A stretch of 64,000 nt of DNA from Flagellimonas sp. MMG031 (GCF_040112705.1 NZ_CP157804.1:436501-500500); one strand, 5' to 3'; positions 51,838 through 61,150 are shown, numbered from the stretch's first letter. The notes: a model not told the origin generated them from the sequence alone. Program-made: numbers and translations.

Positions 51838-52416
51838 ATGCAACGAAACAAATTGCACGAGCACATCATATCCTCTGCGGGAGAGCTTTTCTATTCCCAA
51901 GGGTATAATTCAACAGGAGTCAATGAGATCATTTCCAAATGCGATATCGCCAAAGCGACGCTCTACAGTCATTTTAAATCAAAAGAGGATATTTGTATTG
52001 CTTACCTGAAGCAGCGCCACCATGACTTTTTGGAGAGCCTAAAGGATTATGTTGGTCAAAGAAGCAAGGGAAGGCTGCAGTTATTGGCCATATTCGACTT
52101 GTTGCGGGATATGTACCTACAAGAAGATTTTCAAGGGTGTTGGGCCCTTAAAACACTTGGGGAATTGGCACCAGACCAAACGAAAATATTGGAGGTGATC
52201 CAACTTCAAAAAAAGGAATTGCTGCTATACTTGGGCGAAGTGGTCGGGGACAACATTTCCAACCTTTCCAAAGCGGAGACTGAAAAAATATCGGGCGGAC
52301 TTTACCTATTGTATGAAAGCGCCGTTACAGAAAGTCATCTGTTTAAAAACGACTGGCCCATTTTTATGGCAAGGAGCATTGCCCCTTCCCTATTTAAAGA
52401 GGTTGAGCTGTCATAA
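51838..52416 (+). CDS. TetR/AcrR-family transcriptional regulator
   Basis: A 192-residue regulator. The N-terminal helix-turn-helix spans about residues 5-52: IISSAGELFYSQGYNSTGVN, then CDIAKATLYSHFKSKEDI. The ligand-binding half contains FQGCWALKTLGELAP, where a Cys follows FQG, as in the TetR_C_16/YxaF-like group of regulators. It is divergent from the M16 peptidase gene (200 bases between starts). Likely targets are itself and that gene. Its ligand is unknown. Confidence 0.9.
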   Translation: MQRNKLHEHIISSAGELFYSQGYNSTGVNEIISKCDIAKATLYSHFKSKEDICIAYLKQRHHDFLESLKDYVGQRSKGRLQLLAIFDLLRDMYLQEDFQGCWALKTLGELAPDQTKILEVIQLQKKELLLYLGEVVGDNISNLSKAETEKISGGLYLLYESAVTESHLFKNDWPIFMARSIAPSLFKEVELS

Positions 52417-52447
52417 AAAAGGCGTACACTTCAGTGCACGCCTTTTT
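52416..52447. terminator. Bidirectional terminator between tetR and pyk
   Basis: AAAAAGGCGT (52416-52425) pairs with ACGCCTTTTT (52438-52447), with an inner CACT/AGTG pair beyond one mismatch. With A runs on one side and T runs on the other, it can end transcripts from both the TetR gene (plus) and pyk (minus). Confidence 0.88.
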
Positions 52448-52467
52448 AAAATTTTCATCCGAGAAGG

Positions 52468-53910
52468 CTAAAAATTGCAGCTCTCGATTTCGGTTACACG
52501 AAGTGTATTTACCATCCCCTTTTCCTTAATGGGCATGGCTGCCAAACTTACGAGCATATCGCCCACCTCCAAGAAACCTTTTTTGCAGGCTATCTGGTTT
52601 ACATCCTCAATGGTCTGGTCGGTAGAGACAAACTTATCGTAGTAAAAAGCCTTTACTCCCCAAAGCAAATTGAGCTGGGTTAGTATTCTCTTGTTCGAGG
52701 TAAACACCAAAATATGGGCCGAAGGTCTCCAGGCCGAAATCTGAAAGGCGGTGTACCCACTGTTGGTCAATGTGGAAATAGCTTTTGCCGAAATTTCATT
52801 GGCCATTAACGCTGCATGGTAGCATACCGATTTTGTAATGTATCGCTTGGTTCGGATGTGTGGTGGGTTCTGCGGTACTTTGATCAAGCTAGATGCCTCC
52901 ACACTGGTCACGATACTCGCCATTTTTTCAATTACCTGCACAGGATAGTTACCTACCGAGGTTTCTCCTGAAAGCATTACGGCGTCCGCCCCATCCATTA
53001 CCGAGTTGGCGACATCGTTCACCTCCGCACGTGTCGGTGTAAGGCTGGTGATCATGGTTTCCATCATCTGTGTGGCGATAATTACCGGTATCCTTCCTTT
53101 TTTGGCGCTCAAAACCAATTGTTTCTGCACTAGAGGAACTTCTTGGGCGGGGATTTCCACACCCAAATCGCCACGGGCCACCATAAGTCCGTCGGAGGCC
53201 TTTACAATTTCATCGATATTTTCCAAAGCCTCTGGCTTTTCAATTTTGGAGATTACTGGGATTTTGTGTTCCGTATGCTCCTTGATCAGGTTGTGGAGGT
53301 CGTGCAAGTCTTGCGCATGACGCACAAAGGACAAGGCAATCCAATCCACATCCTGCTGGATAGCAAAAATGGCATCCTTAATGTCTTTTTTGGTAAGGGC
53401 CGGCAACGAAATATTGGTGTTGGGCAAGTTCACCCCTTTCTTTGATTTCAAAGGTCCCCCTTGAATCACTTTGGCGACCACTTCGGTCTCCCCGTTGGTT
53501 GACTTTACCTCAAATATCAATTTCCCATCATCCAAGAGAATACGCTCTCCTGCTTTCACGTCCTTGGGAAAATTCTTGTAGTTCATGTACACTCTCTCGG
53601 CTGTACCTTCAAAAGGTTCGCCGGTCACAAAGGTAACTTCATCACCAGGGGCAACGATGGCTTCGCCTCCCATGACACCGACCCTAAGTTTGGGCCCTTG
53701 CAGGTCTGCAAGTATGGCGGTGTTGATTTCCAACTCCTCATTAAGTTCCCTGATCATTTTAATTCGCTCAGCAACATCCTCATAGGAAGCGTGGGAAAAG
53801 TTTATCCTAAAAACATCCACTCCGGCAAGGATCATTTCCCTAAGGGTTTCCTTTTTACTGGTGGCCGGACCGAGGGTTGCTACAATTTTAGTCTTCTTTC
53901 TAGTTGGCAT
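52468..53910 (-). CDS. pyk: Pyruvate kinase
   Basis: A 480-residue glycolytic enzyme that makes pyruvate and ATP from phosphoenolpyruvate. RKTKIVATLGPATSKKETL starts the A domain, VFRINFSHASYEDV follows, and ISKIEKPEALENIDEIVKAS with GLMVARGDLGVEIPAQEV carries the Lys, Glu and Asp of the active site. VMDGADAVMLSGETSVGNYP is the family signature. It is the last gene of the minus-strand run acpP-fabF-rnc-IPExxxVDY-pyk; its start is 3 bases after the stop of the previous gene. A bidirectional terminator follows. Confidence 0.97.
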   Translation of the reverse strand: MPTRKKTKIVATLGPATSKKETLREMILAGVDVFRINFSHASYEDVAERIKMIRELNEELEINTAILADLQGPKLRVGVMGGEAIVAPGDEVTFVTGEPFEGTAERVYMNYKNFPKDVKAGERILLDDGKLIFEVKSTNGETEVVAKVIQGGPLKSKKGVNLPNTNISLPALTKKDIKDAIFAIQQDVDWIALSFVRHAQDLHDLHNLIKEHTEHKIPVISKIEKPEALENIDEIVKASDGLMVARGDLGVEIPAQEVPLVQKQLVLSAKKGRIPVIIATQMMETMITSLTPTRAEVNDVANSVMDGADAVMLSGETSVGNYPVQVIEKMASIVTSVEASSLIKVPQNPPHIRTKRYITKSVCYHAALMANEISAKAISTLTNSGYTAFQISAWRPSAHILVFTSNKRILTQLNLLWGVKAFYYDKFVSTDQTIEDVNQIACKKGFLEVGDMLVSLAAMPIKEKGMVNTLRVTEIESCNF

Positions 53911-53912
53911 TG

Positions 53913-54383
53913 TTAAAAGATTAAATTTCTTTTTGATTTTAAGTTTTGTGTGTCCAATGGGTATGCGGTGATTACCTTTCCTATTTGTTTGATGGCCCTG
54001 AGCTTTTCAGCATAAATGGTTTCATCTGCTGCATCCACTTTCAAAAAATAATCCACTTCCTTTTTTTCCTTCACCAAATGGCCTATCCTTTTGGATACAT
54101 TACTCTCAAATAAGCCTATGGAAGCCATCTCTTCTTCGGTTTCGCACTTGTTGGCAATCAGTGTCCAGTACATATCGTTTATCTCATCTTCCCAGTCAAA
54201 AACGGAAAAGGCCATATTTTCATCAAAACAAAGGTCTTTCTTCATCCGTTTTAGATAAAGTCCACAATTGGAATTTATAGCATAGGCCATGGCATAATCT
54301 TCCAAATCACTGTGGATGGCAATGAGGTGAAAACTATCATCATAAAGGTCTGCCGATATCTTGTGCGTAGTTAACATGCCCAT
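53913..54383 (-). CDS. IPExxxVDY-family protein
   Basis: A 156-residue cytoplasmic protein of a family restricted mainly to Bacteroidota. The namesake region appears as EKKEVDYFLKVD rather than the strict IPExxxVDY form. Other conserved parts are FHLIAIHSDLEDYAMAYAINS near the N-terminus and DWEDEINDMYWTLIANKC. Its function is not known. It lies between rnc and pyk on the same strand, 3 bases before pyk, so it is surely co-transcribed with it. Two ATGs (54383 and 54377) are possible starts. Confidence 0.82.
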   Translation of the reverse strand: MGMLTTHKISADLYDDSFHLIAIHSDLEDYAMAYAINSNCGLYLKRMKKDLCFDENMAFSVFDWEDEINDMYWTLIANKCETEEEMASIGLFESNVSKRIGHLVKEKKEVDYFLKVDAADETIYAEKLRAIKQIGKVITAYPLDTQNLKSKRNLIF

Positions 54384-54488
54384 AACACGAACTGTAAATA
54401 TAGGCTTATTACGAATGATTGCCTAGTCAATACAAAACAATACACTTATAAAATAAGCGAAAACGTTTGAGTTTACCATTATTTAAAG

Positions 54489-55226
54489 TCACTGTTTTTC
54501 TATCTTGCTCTGTAAGGCAAAGTATGCCCGTTTGGATGCCTTTTCCTCTGCCTTTTTCTTGGAGGTGGCCCTTGCTTTGGCCAACATCCGGTCGCCAATG
54601 GTAAGTTTTACGGCAAAATGTTTGAGTTCATCATTCCCTGTATCCTCGTACACATGGTAATTAAAGGACTTTTTCTCTTTTTGGCACCATTCTATCACCA
54701 AACTCTTGTAACTGATGACCTTGCCTTCCAACTGATCGATGTCCACATAGGGCTCTATCACGCGTTCGTCAATGAACTTTTCGCAATAAGTATAGCCCCT
54801 GTCCAAATAAATGGCGCCAATCAACGCCTCGAACACATTCCCGTGGATATTTTCCCCAAAATGTTCCTTAGGGATACGGCTTTCCACATATTTTAAAAGT
54901 CCCAAATCTTTGCCCAGTTCGTTCAAGTGCTTTCGGCTGACTACCTTGGACCGCATTTTGGTCAGATATCCCTCATCCCCTTCGGGCACTTCATTGTACA
55001 GATATTTGGAAATGATGGTACCCAACATGGAATCTCCCAGAAATTCCAACCTTTCGTAGTTGATAGGGTTTCCATTATCGTCCTTTTTGTTCATGGAACG
55101 ATGAAGAAATGCCGTTTTGTAAATGGTCAGATTCTTGGGTTTAAAGCCAAGGATTCTTTTCATACCCAAAAAAAAATCCCCATCCGAGTTGGGATGGGAA
55201 TTGAATATTTTGGAGGTGAGTTTCAT
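54489..55226 (-). CDS. rnc: Ribonuclease III
   Basis: A 245-residue double-stranded RNA endonuclease for rRNA and mRNA processing. The catalytic signature NYERLEFLGDSMLGTIISKYL (about residues 57-77) and the second acidic site in NVFEALIGAIYLDRGY (about 129-144) are intact. A C-terminal double-stranded RNA-binding domain occupies about 168-240 and contains KAEEKASKRAYFAL. It is 9 bases downstream of fabF, the usual order in Bacteroidota. Confidence 0.96.
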   Translation of the reverse strand: MKLTSKIFNSHPNSDGDFFLGMKRILGFKPKNLTIYKTAFLHRSMNKKDDNGNPINYERLEFLGDSMLGTIISKYLYNEVPEGDEGYLTKMRSKVVSRKHLNELGKDLGLLKYVESRIPKEHFGENIHGNVFEALIGAIYLDRGYTYCEKFIDERVIEPYVDIDQLEGKVISYKSLVIEWCQKEKKSFNYHVYEDTGNDELKHFAVKLTIGDRMLAKARATSKKKAEEKASKRAYFALQSKIEKQ

Positions 55227-55235
55227 GTTACAAAA

Positions 55236-56486
55236 CTACCCTAATTTTTTGAATAAAAGACAGGCGTTGTGTCCTCCAAAGCCAAAAGTGTTGCTCATGG
55301 CCACCTTTACCTCCCGTTCTTGGGCCTTGTTCAAGGTCAAGTTGAGGGATGGATCTATTTGATCGTCTACCGTGCTGTGGTTAATGGTCGGGGGCACCGT
55401 ATTGTGCTCCATGGCCAAAATGGAGGCAATCGCCTCAATGGCCCCGGCCGCTCCCAGCAAGTGTCCGGTCATGGACTTGGTAGAGTTAATGTTGATTTTT
55501 GGTGCATGGTCCCCAAACACTTTGGATATGGCCTTAAGTTCGGCCACATCTCCCAATGGTGTTGAAGTACCATGTGTGTTGATGGCATCTACATCCTCTG
55601 GGTTCAATCCAGCGTTCTGCAAACAGTTTTCCATTACTTTGACCACACCAATACCTTCTGGATGAGGAGCGGTCATGTGGTAAGCATCGCTCGAAAGACC
55701 TCCGCCGAGCACTTCGGCATAAATCTTGGCTCCACGTGCTTTGGCATGTTCGTACTCCTCGAGTATAAGCGCTCCGCCACCTTCGCCCAATACAAAGCCA
55801 TCCCTTGTGGCATCGAAAGGTCTTGAAGCCGTTTCAGGGCTATCGTTTCTGGTGGAAAGGGCATGCATGGCATTAAATCCGCCCATACCTGCTATGGTTA
55901 CCGCTGCCTCGCTGCCTCCGGTAACGATAACATCGCAATGTCCCAATCGGATATAGTTGAGTGCATCGATCATAGCATTTGCTGACGAGGCACAAGCAGA
56001 AACAGTGGTATAGTTAGGACCCATAAATCCATGTTTGATGGAAATGTTCCCCGGTGCGATGTCTGCAATCATTTTTGGGATAAAGAAAGGATTGAAGCGC
56101 GGTGTACCGTCACCTTCGGCGTAACCGATCACCTCGTTTTGGAAGGTTTCCAATCCGCCTATTCCAGCGCCCCAAACAACTCCTACCCTAAACTTGTCCA
56201 CAACGTCCAGGTCAATTCCTGAGTCCGCAATGGCCTCGTCCGAAGATACTAGGGCGTATTGGGCAAATCTATCTAGTTTTCTTGCCTCTTTCCTATCGAA
56301 GAAATCCATTGGGTCGTACCCTTTGAGCTCGCATGCGAACTTGGTCTTGAATTTTTCGGTATCGAAATATGTTATGGGGGCAGAACCGCTCTTACCGGTC
56401 CGTAGTCCTTCCCAATAAGCTTTCAAATTGTTACCTATGGGGGTTAACGCTCCCATTCCGGTAACTACAACTCGCTTTAACTGCAT
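55236..56486 (-). CDS. fabF: Beta-ketoacyl-ACP synthase II
   Basis: A 416-residue elongating condensing enzyme of fatty acid synthesis. RVVVTGMGALTPIGN starts the domain, the active-site Cys is in TVSACASSANAMIDAL (about residue 162), and the two His are in INTHGTSTPLGD and KSMTGHLLGAAGAIEA. It joins malonyl-ACP to acyl-ACP in the cytoplasm. It follows acpP by about 100 bases, with a hairpin between, and is followed by rnc. Confidence 0.97.
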   Translation of the reverse strand: MQLKRVVVTGMGALTPIGNNLKAYWEGLRTGKSGSAPITYFDTEKFKTKFACELKGYDPMDFFDRKEARKLDRFAQYALVSSDEAIADSGIDLDVVDKFRVGVVWGAGIGGLETFQNEVIGYAEGDGTPRFNPFFIPKMIADIAPGNISIKHGFMGPNYTTVSACASSANAMIDALNYIRLGHCDVIVTGGSEAAVTIAGMGGFNAMHALSTRNDSPETASRPFDATRDGFVLGEGGGALILEEYEHAKARGAKIYAEVLGGGLSSDAYHMTAPHPEGIGVVKVMENCLQNAGLNPEDVDAINTHGTSTPLGDVAELKAISKVFGDHAPKININSTKSMTGHLLGAAGAIEAIASILAMEHNTVPPTINHSTVDDQIDPSLNLTLNKAQEREVKVAMSNTFGFGGHNACLLFKKLG

Positions 56487-56523
56487 TGAACTATTTTTTT
56501 ACCCTTTAGACGTTAATTATAAA

Positions 56524-56563
56524 AAAAATTATCCATGCGATAACAACCACATGGATAATTTTT
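56524..56563 (-). terminator. Hairpin between acpP and fabF
   Basis: On the minus strand AAAAATTATCCATG pairs perfectly (14 bp) with CATGGATAATTTTT around a 12-base loop, followed by more T. It lies just after acpP and before fabF. It probably ends or limits most acpP transcripts, letting ACP mRNA be more abundant than that of fabF. Confidence 0.8.
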
Positions 56564-56587
56564 AATCTTTAGCGATATATCATATAA

Positions 56588-56821
56588 TTACTTAGCTTCT
56601 TCTATATAGCTAATGGCCTGACCCACAGTGGCGATGTTTTCTGCTTGGTCATCTGGTATCTGAATATCAAATTCTTTCTCAAACTCCATGATAAGTTCAA
56701 CAGTGTCCAAGGAATCCGCTCCTAAGTCGTTGGTAAAGCTGGCTTCCGCTACAACTTCGTTTTCATCCACACCTAGTTTATCAACGATGATAGCCTTTAC
56801 TCTTGATGCAATGTCTGACAT
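56588..56821 (-). CDS. acpP: Acyl carrier protein
   Basis: A 77-residue acidic protein that carries growing fatty acyl chains on a phosphopantetheine arm. The attachment Ser is in [19 protein letters not shown] (about residue 36), with four-helix ACP patterning around it ([21 protein letters not shown] start; [21 protein letters not shown] end). It has its own -7 box upstream and a hairpin downstream, followed by fabF in the same direction. Confidence 0.97.
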   Translation of the reverse strand: MSDIASRVKAIIVDKLGVDENEVVAEASFTNDLGADSLDTVELIMEFEKEFDIQIPDDQAENIATVGQAISYIEEAK

Positions 56822-56854
56822 AATTATTGTGGTTTTAAAAATTTAAATCGTTGG

Positions 56855-56862
56855 CAAAAATA
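56855..56862 (-). promoter_or_regulatory. -7 element of acpP
   Basis: On the minus strand this is TATTTTTG, a full TAnnTTTG match, 33 bases before the acpP start. No clear -33 TTTG at normal spacing was seen. Confidence 0.5.
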
Positions 56863-56935
56863 TAAAACTTTGGATTAAATACACTATTTGACGATAAAAT
56901 GTGACGTAAATTAAAGTTCTTAAAATACTGTACCT

Positions 56936-56943
56936 TACTTTAG
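56936..56943 (+). promoter_or_regulatory. -7 element of the purN operon
   Basis: TACTTTAG, a TAnnTTAG box identical to that of small-RNA copy 1 (61243), lies 40 bases before the purN ATG. Confidence 0.45.
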
Positions 56944-56983
56944 CCATCGTAATTTAATTTAAAATCCCGTCAATTCCTAACGA

Positions 56984-57547
56984 ATGAAACGAATTGTAAT
57001 CTTTGCATCGGGCAGCGGTTCCAATGCCGAAAACATTATTTCCTTTTTTAGCGAAAAACCCCAAGCAGAGGTGGTGGCAGTGCTCACCAATAAGAGTGCC
57101 GCCAAGGTGCTCGAACGTTGTGACCGTATGGGAGTACCTGGATTTTATTTTAACAAACCTGCTTTTAGGGAATCCGATGCTGTTCTTCGCCTTTTGAAGG
57201 GGTTGGAGGCAGATCTGGTTGTTTTGGCCGGCTTTCTTTGGAAGGTTCCAACCCATCTTATCGAAGCATTTCCCAACAAAATCATCAACATCCACCCTGC
57301 ATTGTTGCCCAAATATGGCGGAAAGGGCATGTATGGAGATAGAGTGCATCAAGCCGTAAAGGCAAATCAAGAAACCGAAACGGGAATCACCATTCACTAT
57401 GTCAACGAAAACTACGATGAAGGCGCCATCATCTTTCAGGCAAAAACCAAAGTTGACCCTTCAGACACTCCAGAAACCATTGCCCAGAAAGTCCATCAAT
57501 TGGAATATGAGCATTTCCCAAAAGTGATAGAAATAGTATTGTCCTAA
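56984..57547 (+). CDS. purN: Phosphoribosylglycinamide formyltransferase
   Basis: A 187-residue enzyme for the third step of purine synthesis, transferring formyl from 10-formyl-THF to GAR. RIVIFASGSGSNAENI is the phosphate loop. The catalytic Asn and His are in NIHPALLPKYGGKGMYGD (about 106 and 108), and the Asp is in TIHYVNENYDEGAII (about 144). The stop overlaps the RNase H start by one base (TAATG). A purF-type gene lies 1.7 kb downstream in the same direction. Confidence 0.96.
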   Translation: MKRIVIFASGSGSNAENIISFFSEKPQAEVVAVLTNKSAAKVLERCDRMGVPGFYFNKPAFRESDAVLRLLKGLEADLVVLAGFLWKVPTHLIEAFPNKIINIHPALLPKYGGKGMYGDRVHQAVKANQETETGITIHYVNENYDEGAIIFQAKTKVDPSDTPETIAQKVHQLEYEHFPKVIEIVLS

Positions 57548-58182
57548 TGGCCAAGAAAAAGAAATTTTATGTGGTTTGGAAGGGAAAGCACCCGGGCATT
57601 TTTGAGTCTTGGACAGATTGCAAGGCCCAAATTGACGGCGTAAAAGGTGCGCAATACAAATCGTTCGCCACTTTTGAGGAGGCCAAAAAGGCCTTTAATG
57701 GCAACTATTTGGAATACAAAGGCAAATCCAAGAGCAAAAGCGAACTAAGTCCCGAGGAACTTTTAAAAATCGGCGAACCCAATTACAATTCCATTGCCGT
57801 AGATGCCGCTTCAAGCGGAAACCCCGGAAAGATGGAATACCGCGGTGTGGACACCAAGACCAAACGGGTTCTTTTTCATCAAGGTCCGTTTGAGCAGGGA
57901 ACCAGCAATGTAGGCGAATTTTTGGCATTGGTGCACGGACTTGCCTTTCTACAACAAAAAAAGAGCGACCGAATCCTGTACTCCGATTCCCGAATTGCCA
58001 TTGGTTGGGTGCGCAAGAAAAAGTGTGGTACCAAACTGGAAAAAACCGTTAAAAATACCCAGCTTTTTGAACTGATCGAACGGGCGGAACTTTGGCTCAA
58101 AAAAAATAGGTTCAACACCCCAATTGTGAAGTGGGAAACCAAGGCTTGGGGAGAAATCCCAGCCGACTTTGGCAGAAAGTAA
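57547..58182 (+). CDS. Ribonuclease H with viroplasmin-like N-terminal domain
   Basis: A 211-residue protein in two parts. Residues about 5-50 (KFYVVWKGKHPGIFESWTDC, then FATFEEAKKAF) are a caulimovirus viroplasmin/RNase H1 hybrid-binding domain. Residues about 75-208 are an RNase HI fold with acidic residues in IAVDAASSGNPG, VGEFLALVHGLAF and ILYSDSRIAIGWV, and a final Asp in GEIPADFGRK. It removes RNA from RNA-DNA hybrids. It is coupled to purN by a one-base overlap. Confidence 0.92.
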   Translation: MAKKKKFYVVWKGKHPGIFESWTDCKAQIDGVKGAQYKSFATFEEAKKAFNGNYLEYKGKSKSKSELSPEELLKIGEPNYNSIAVDAASSGNPGKMEYRGVDTKTKRVLFHQGPFEQGTSNVGEFLALVHGLAFLQQKKSDRILYSDSRIAIGWVRKKKCGTKLEKTVKNTQLFELIERAELWLKKNRFNTPIVKWETKAWGEIPADFGRK

Positions 58183-58280
58183 CCTGTCTTTGTGCGGATA
58201 TTTCCATTTTTTTCATAATTGGAACGCCCTTTATACAAATTGGAAAGGGTAAACCGTATATTTGCACCAAAATTTAGGGA

Positions 58281-59207
58281 ATGGGTAAATTACTGATTGT
58301 GGGAACCATGGCATTCGATGCCATTGAAACACCGTTCGGGAAAACTGGCAGAATACTGGGGGGCGCAGGAACCTTTATAGGTTTGGCCGCTTCACAGTTT
58401 GATATTGACTCCGCCATTGTATCCGTTGTGGGTGATGACTTTCCACAATCCTACATGGATATTTTAAAGAACAAGGACATTGACCTTAGCGGCGTGGAAG
58501 TTGTGAAAGGGGGCAAAACATTTTTCTGGGAAGGAAAATATCATAACGACCTCAACTCACGGGACACTTTGGCCACCGAGCTCAATACCTTGGCCGATTT
58601 TAACCCTGTTGTTCCCGACCATTATACCGATGCCGATATTGTGATGTTGGGTAACCTGCATCCCAATATTCAGTTGAGTGTAATTAATCAGATGGAAAAA
58701 CGACCAAAACTTATAGTTTTGGATACCATGAACTTTTGGATGGACAATACTTGGGACGATTTGATGAAGGTGATTTCCAAAATAGATGTGATTACCATTA
58801 ATGACGAAGAGGCAAGACAATTGACCAACGAATATTCTTTAGTGAAGGCTGCGGCCAAAATTCAGGAGATGGGTCCCAAATACGTGGTGATCAAAAAAGG
58901 GGAGCACGGAGCACTTTTGTTTCATAAGGAGCAAATTTTCTTTGGCCCGGCGCTTCCTTTGGAAGAGGTTTTCGATCCCACGGGAGCAGGTGATACCTTT
59001 GCCGGTGGCTTTGCAGGCTATTTGACCGAAGCAGGGAATATCTCTTTTGAGAGTATGAAAAATGCCATCATCCACGGCTCCAATTTGGCGTCGTTCTGTG
59101 TGGAACGCTTTGGTACCGAACGGATGGTGGATCTAAAAAAGAGCGAGGTGGATGGCCGCCTGGCTCAGTTTAAGGAGTTGACACAGTTCAATATTGAATT
59201 AACATAA
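58281..59207 (+). CDS. PfkB-family kinase
   Basis: A 308-residue ribokinase-fold kinase. LLIVGTMAFDAIETPFG is the start strand, GGAGTFIGLAASQF is the N-terminal substrate region, and VFDPTGAGDTFAGGFAGYL carries the catalytic Asp and anion hole. TINDEEARQLTNEYSL also fits. The substrate is not clear. Its neighbours are purine genes, which could point to a nucleoside or ribose substrate, but that is inference. A terminator separates it from the purF-type gene. Confidence 0.85.
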   Translation: MGKLLIVGTMAFDAIETPFGKTGRILGGAGTFIGLAASQFDIDSAIVSVVGDDFPQSYMDILKNKDIDLSGVEVVKGGKTFFWEGKYHNDLNSRDTLATELNTLADFNPVVPDHYTDADIVMLGNLHPNIQLSVINQMEKRPKLIVLDTMNFWMDNTWDDLMKVISKIDVITINDEEARQLTNEYSLVKAAAKIQEMGPKYVVIKKGEHGALLFHKEQIFFGPALPLEEVFDPTGAGDTFAGGFAGYLTEAGNISFESMKNAIIHGSNLASFCVERFGTERMVDLKKSEVDGRLAQFKELTQFNIELT

Positions 59208-59212
59208 ATGTT

Positions 59213-59239
59213 TGCCCTGAGAATTTCGGGGCATTTTTT
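59213..59239 (+). terminator. Terminator after the PfkB kinase gene
   Basis: TGCCCTGA (59213-59220) pairs with TCGGGGCA (59226-59233, one G-U pair) around a 5-base loop, followed by six T. It ends just before the purF-type ATG at 59252, so some transcription may read through. Confidence 0.8.
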
Positions 59240-59251
59240 ATTAGGTTTATT

Positions 59252-61150
59252 ATGAGTGATCCCATTAAGCACGAATGCGGAATATCATTGATCCGTTTGC
59301 TTAAACCCTTGGAGTACTACAAAGAAAAGTACGGTACAGCTTTTTACGGCGTAAACAAGATGTACCTAATGATGGAGAAGCAGCACAACCGCGGACAGGA
59401 CGGTGCCGGTTTTGCAAGTATCAAAATGGATATGGAACCCGGGGAACGGTACATGAGCCGTGTACGATCGGCCGAGCAACAGCCCATTCAAGATATCTTC
59501 GCCCAGATCAACAATCGCATCAATACCGCTTTAAAGCAAAATCCCGATCGGGAAGATGACGTGGCCTGGCAGAAAAAGAACATCCCATACATCGGAGAAC
59601 TTTTGATGGGACATGTTCGCTACGGAACTTTTGGAAAAAACAGTATAGAAAGTGTACACCCTTTTTTGAGGCAGAACAACTGGATGCACCGTAACCTTAT
59701 TGTTGCCGGAAACTTTAACATGACCAATGTTGATGAGCTCTTCGGAAATCTGGTGGAATTGGGACAGCACCCCAAGGAAAAGGCCGACACTGTAACGGTG
59801 ATGGAAAAAATTGGCCATTTTTTGGATGATGCCGTTGCCAAACTTTACAAACAGATCAAAAAAGAAGGTTATACCAAAAGAGAGGCCTCAGCACTTATCG
59901 CCGAACGATTGAACGTAGCCAAAATCTTAAGGAAAGCTTCCAAAAACTGGGATGGCGGTTATGCCATGAGCGGACTTATAGGGCATGGGGATGCCTTTGT
60001 GATGCGGGACCCTGCGGGAATCCGTCCGGCCTATTACTATCAAGATGATGAAGTTGTGGTCGTAGCATCGGAACGGCCTGTGATCCAAACCGTTTTCAAT
60101 GTAAATTTTGAAGATGTGCACGAGTTGGACCCCGGTCATGCCGTAATCATCAAAAAAAGTGGTTCCATGGCCTTGAAACAGATTTTGGAACCTACGGAAC
60201 GTAAAGCATGTTCTTTCGAACGCATCTATTTCTCGCGTGGTAGCGATAAGGAAATCTATCAGGAACGAAAAAAACTGGGGAAATTGGTTTTTCCAGAAAT
60301 ACTGAAGTCCATCGACAACGATTTGGAGAATACTGTTTTCTCCTATATACCTAACACCGCGGAAACGTCGTTCTTTGGAATGGTGAAAGAAGCACAGAAT
60401 TACCTCAACAAGAAAAAGGAAGAGCAGATTCTGGCCATGGAAGGCAATATCGATAGAGAAGAGCTTCACCGAATCCTCGCCATCCGCCCGCGGATTGAAA
60501 AAGTGGCCATTAAGGATGCCAAACTTCGAACTTTTATTACACAAGACAGTAGTCGTGATGATTTGGTGACCCATGTTTACGACATTTCCTATGGTTCCGT
60601 AAAAAGCACGGACAATCTTGTGATTATCGACGACAGTATTGTTAGAGGTACCACACTGAAGCGTAGTATCCTCAAAATTTTGGACCGATTATCACCAAAG
60701 AAAATCATAGTAGTGTCCTCGGCTCCACAAATCCGCTATCCGGATTGTTACGGTATCGATATGGCCAAACTGGAAGATTTTGTAGCCTTTAAGGCGGCAA
60801 AGGCACTTCACGAGGATCACGGCACCACCCATTTGATTGAAGAAATCTATCATAAGTGTGTGGCCCAGACCAAGGCGCCGAACAAAGAGGCCATCAATCA
60901 TGTCAAGGAGTTCTATGCACCTTTCTCGGCCAAACAGATTTCCAAAAAGATTGGAGAAATCCTGTGTCCAGAGGGCATCAATGCAGAGGTTGAGATTATC
61001 TATCAAACCATTGAAGGGCTGCACAGCGCCTGTCCAAAAAATTTGGGTGACTGGTACTTTACCGGAAATTACCCAACTCCGGGAGGAAATAGGGTGGTCA
61101 ATAAGGCCTTTATCAACTTTTTTGAGGGCAAGAACGAGCGTGCCTATTAA
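59252..61150 (+). CDS. purF: Long amidophosphoribosyltransferase-type protein
   Basis: A 632-residue protein with an N-terminal class II glutamine amidotransferase domain and a C-terminal phosphoribosyltransferase domain. The nucleophile Cys is in KHECGISL (residue 9, after a short leader), and MGHVRYGTFGKNSIESVHPF and VAGNFNMTN are glutaminase motifs. VIIDDSIVRGTTLKRSIL is the PRPP-binding motif. It would catalyse the first step of purine synthesis. It is about 120 residues longer than E. coli PurF, with extra sequence between and after the domains, a form seen in Bacteroidota. A second, standard PurF may exist elsewhere. Confidence 0.85.
   Translation: MSDPIKHECGISLIRLLKPLEYYKEKYGTAFYGVNKMYLMMEKQHNRGQDGAGFASIKMDMEPGERYMSRVRSAEQQPIQDIFAQINNRINTALKQNPDREDDVAWQKKNIPYIGELLMGHVRYGTFGKNSIESVHPFLRQNNWMHRNLIVAGNFNMTNVDELFGNLVELGQHPKEKADTVTVMEKIGHFLDDAVAKLYKQIKKEGYTKREASALIAERLNVAKILRKASKNWDGGYAMSGLIGHGDAFVMRDPAGIRPAYYYQDDEVVVVASERPVIQTVFNVNFEDVHELDPGHAVIIKKSGSMALKQILEPTERKACSFERIYFSRGSDKEIYQERKKLGKLVFPEILKSIDNDLENTVFSYIPNTAETSFFGMVKEAQNYLNKKKEEQILAMEGNIDREELHRILAIRPRIEKVAIKDAKLRTFITQDSSRDDLVTHVYDISYGSVKSTDNLVIIDDSIVRGTTLKRSILKILDRLSPKKIIVVSSAPQIRYPDCYGIDMAKLEDFVAFKAAKALHEDHGTTHLIEEIYHKCVAQTKAPNKEAINHVKEFYAPFSAKQISKKIGEILCPEGINAEVEIIYQTIEGLHSACPKNLGDWYFTGNYPTPGGNRVVNKAFINFFEGKNERAY

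Noticed and set aside
59927..60574. 215-codon frame antisense to the purF-type gene
   Set aside because: It lies wholly within a well-supported gene with conserved motifs on the other strand.
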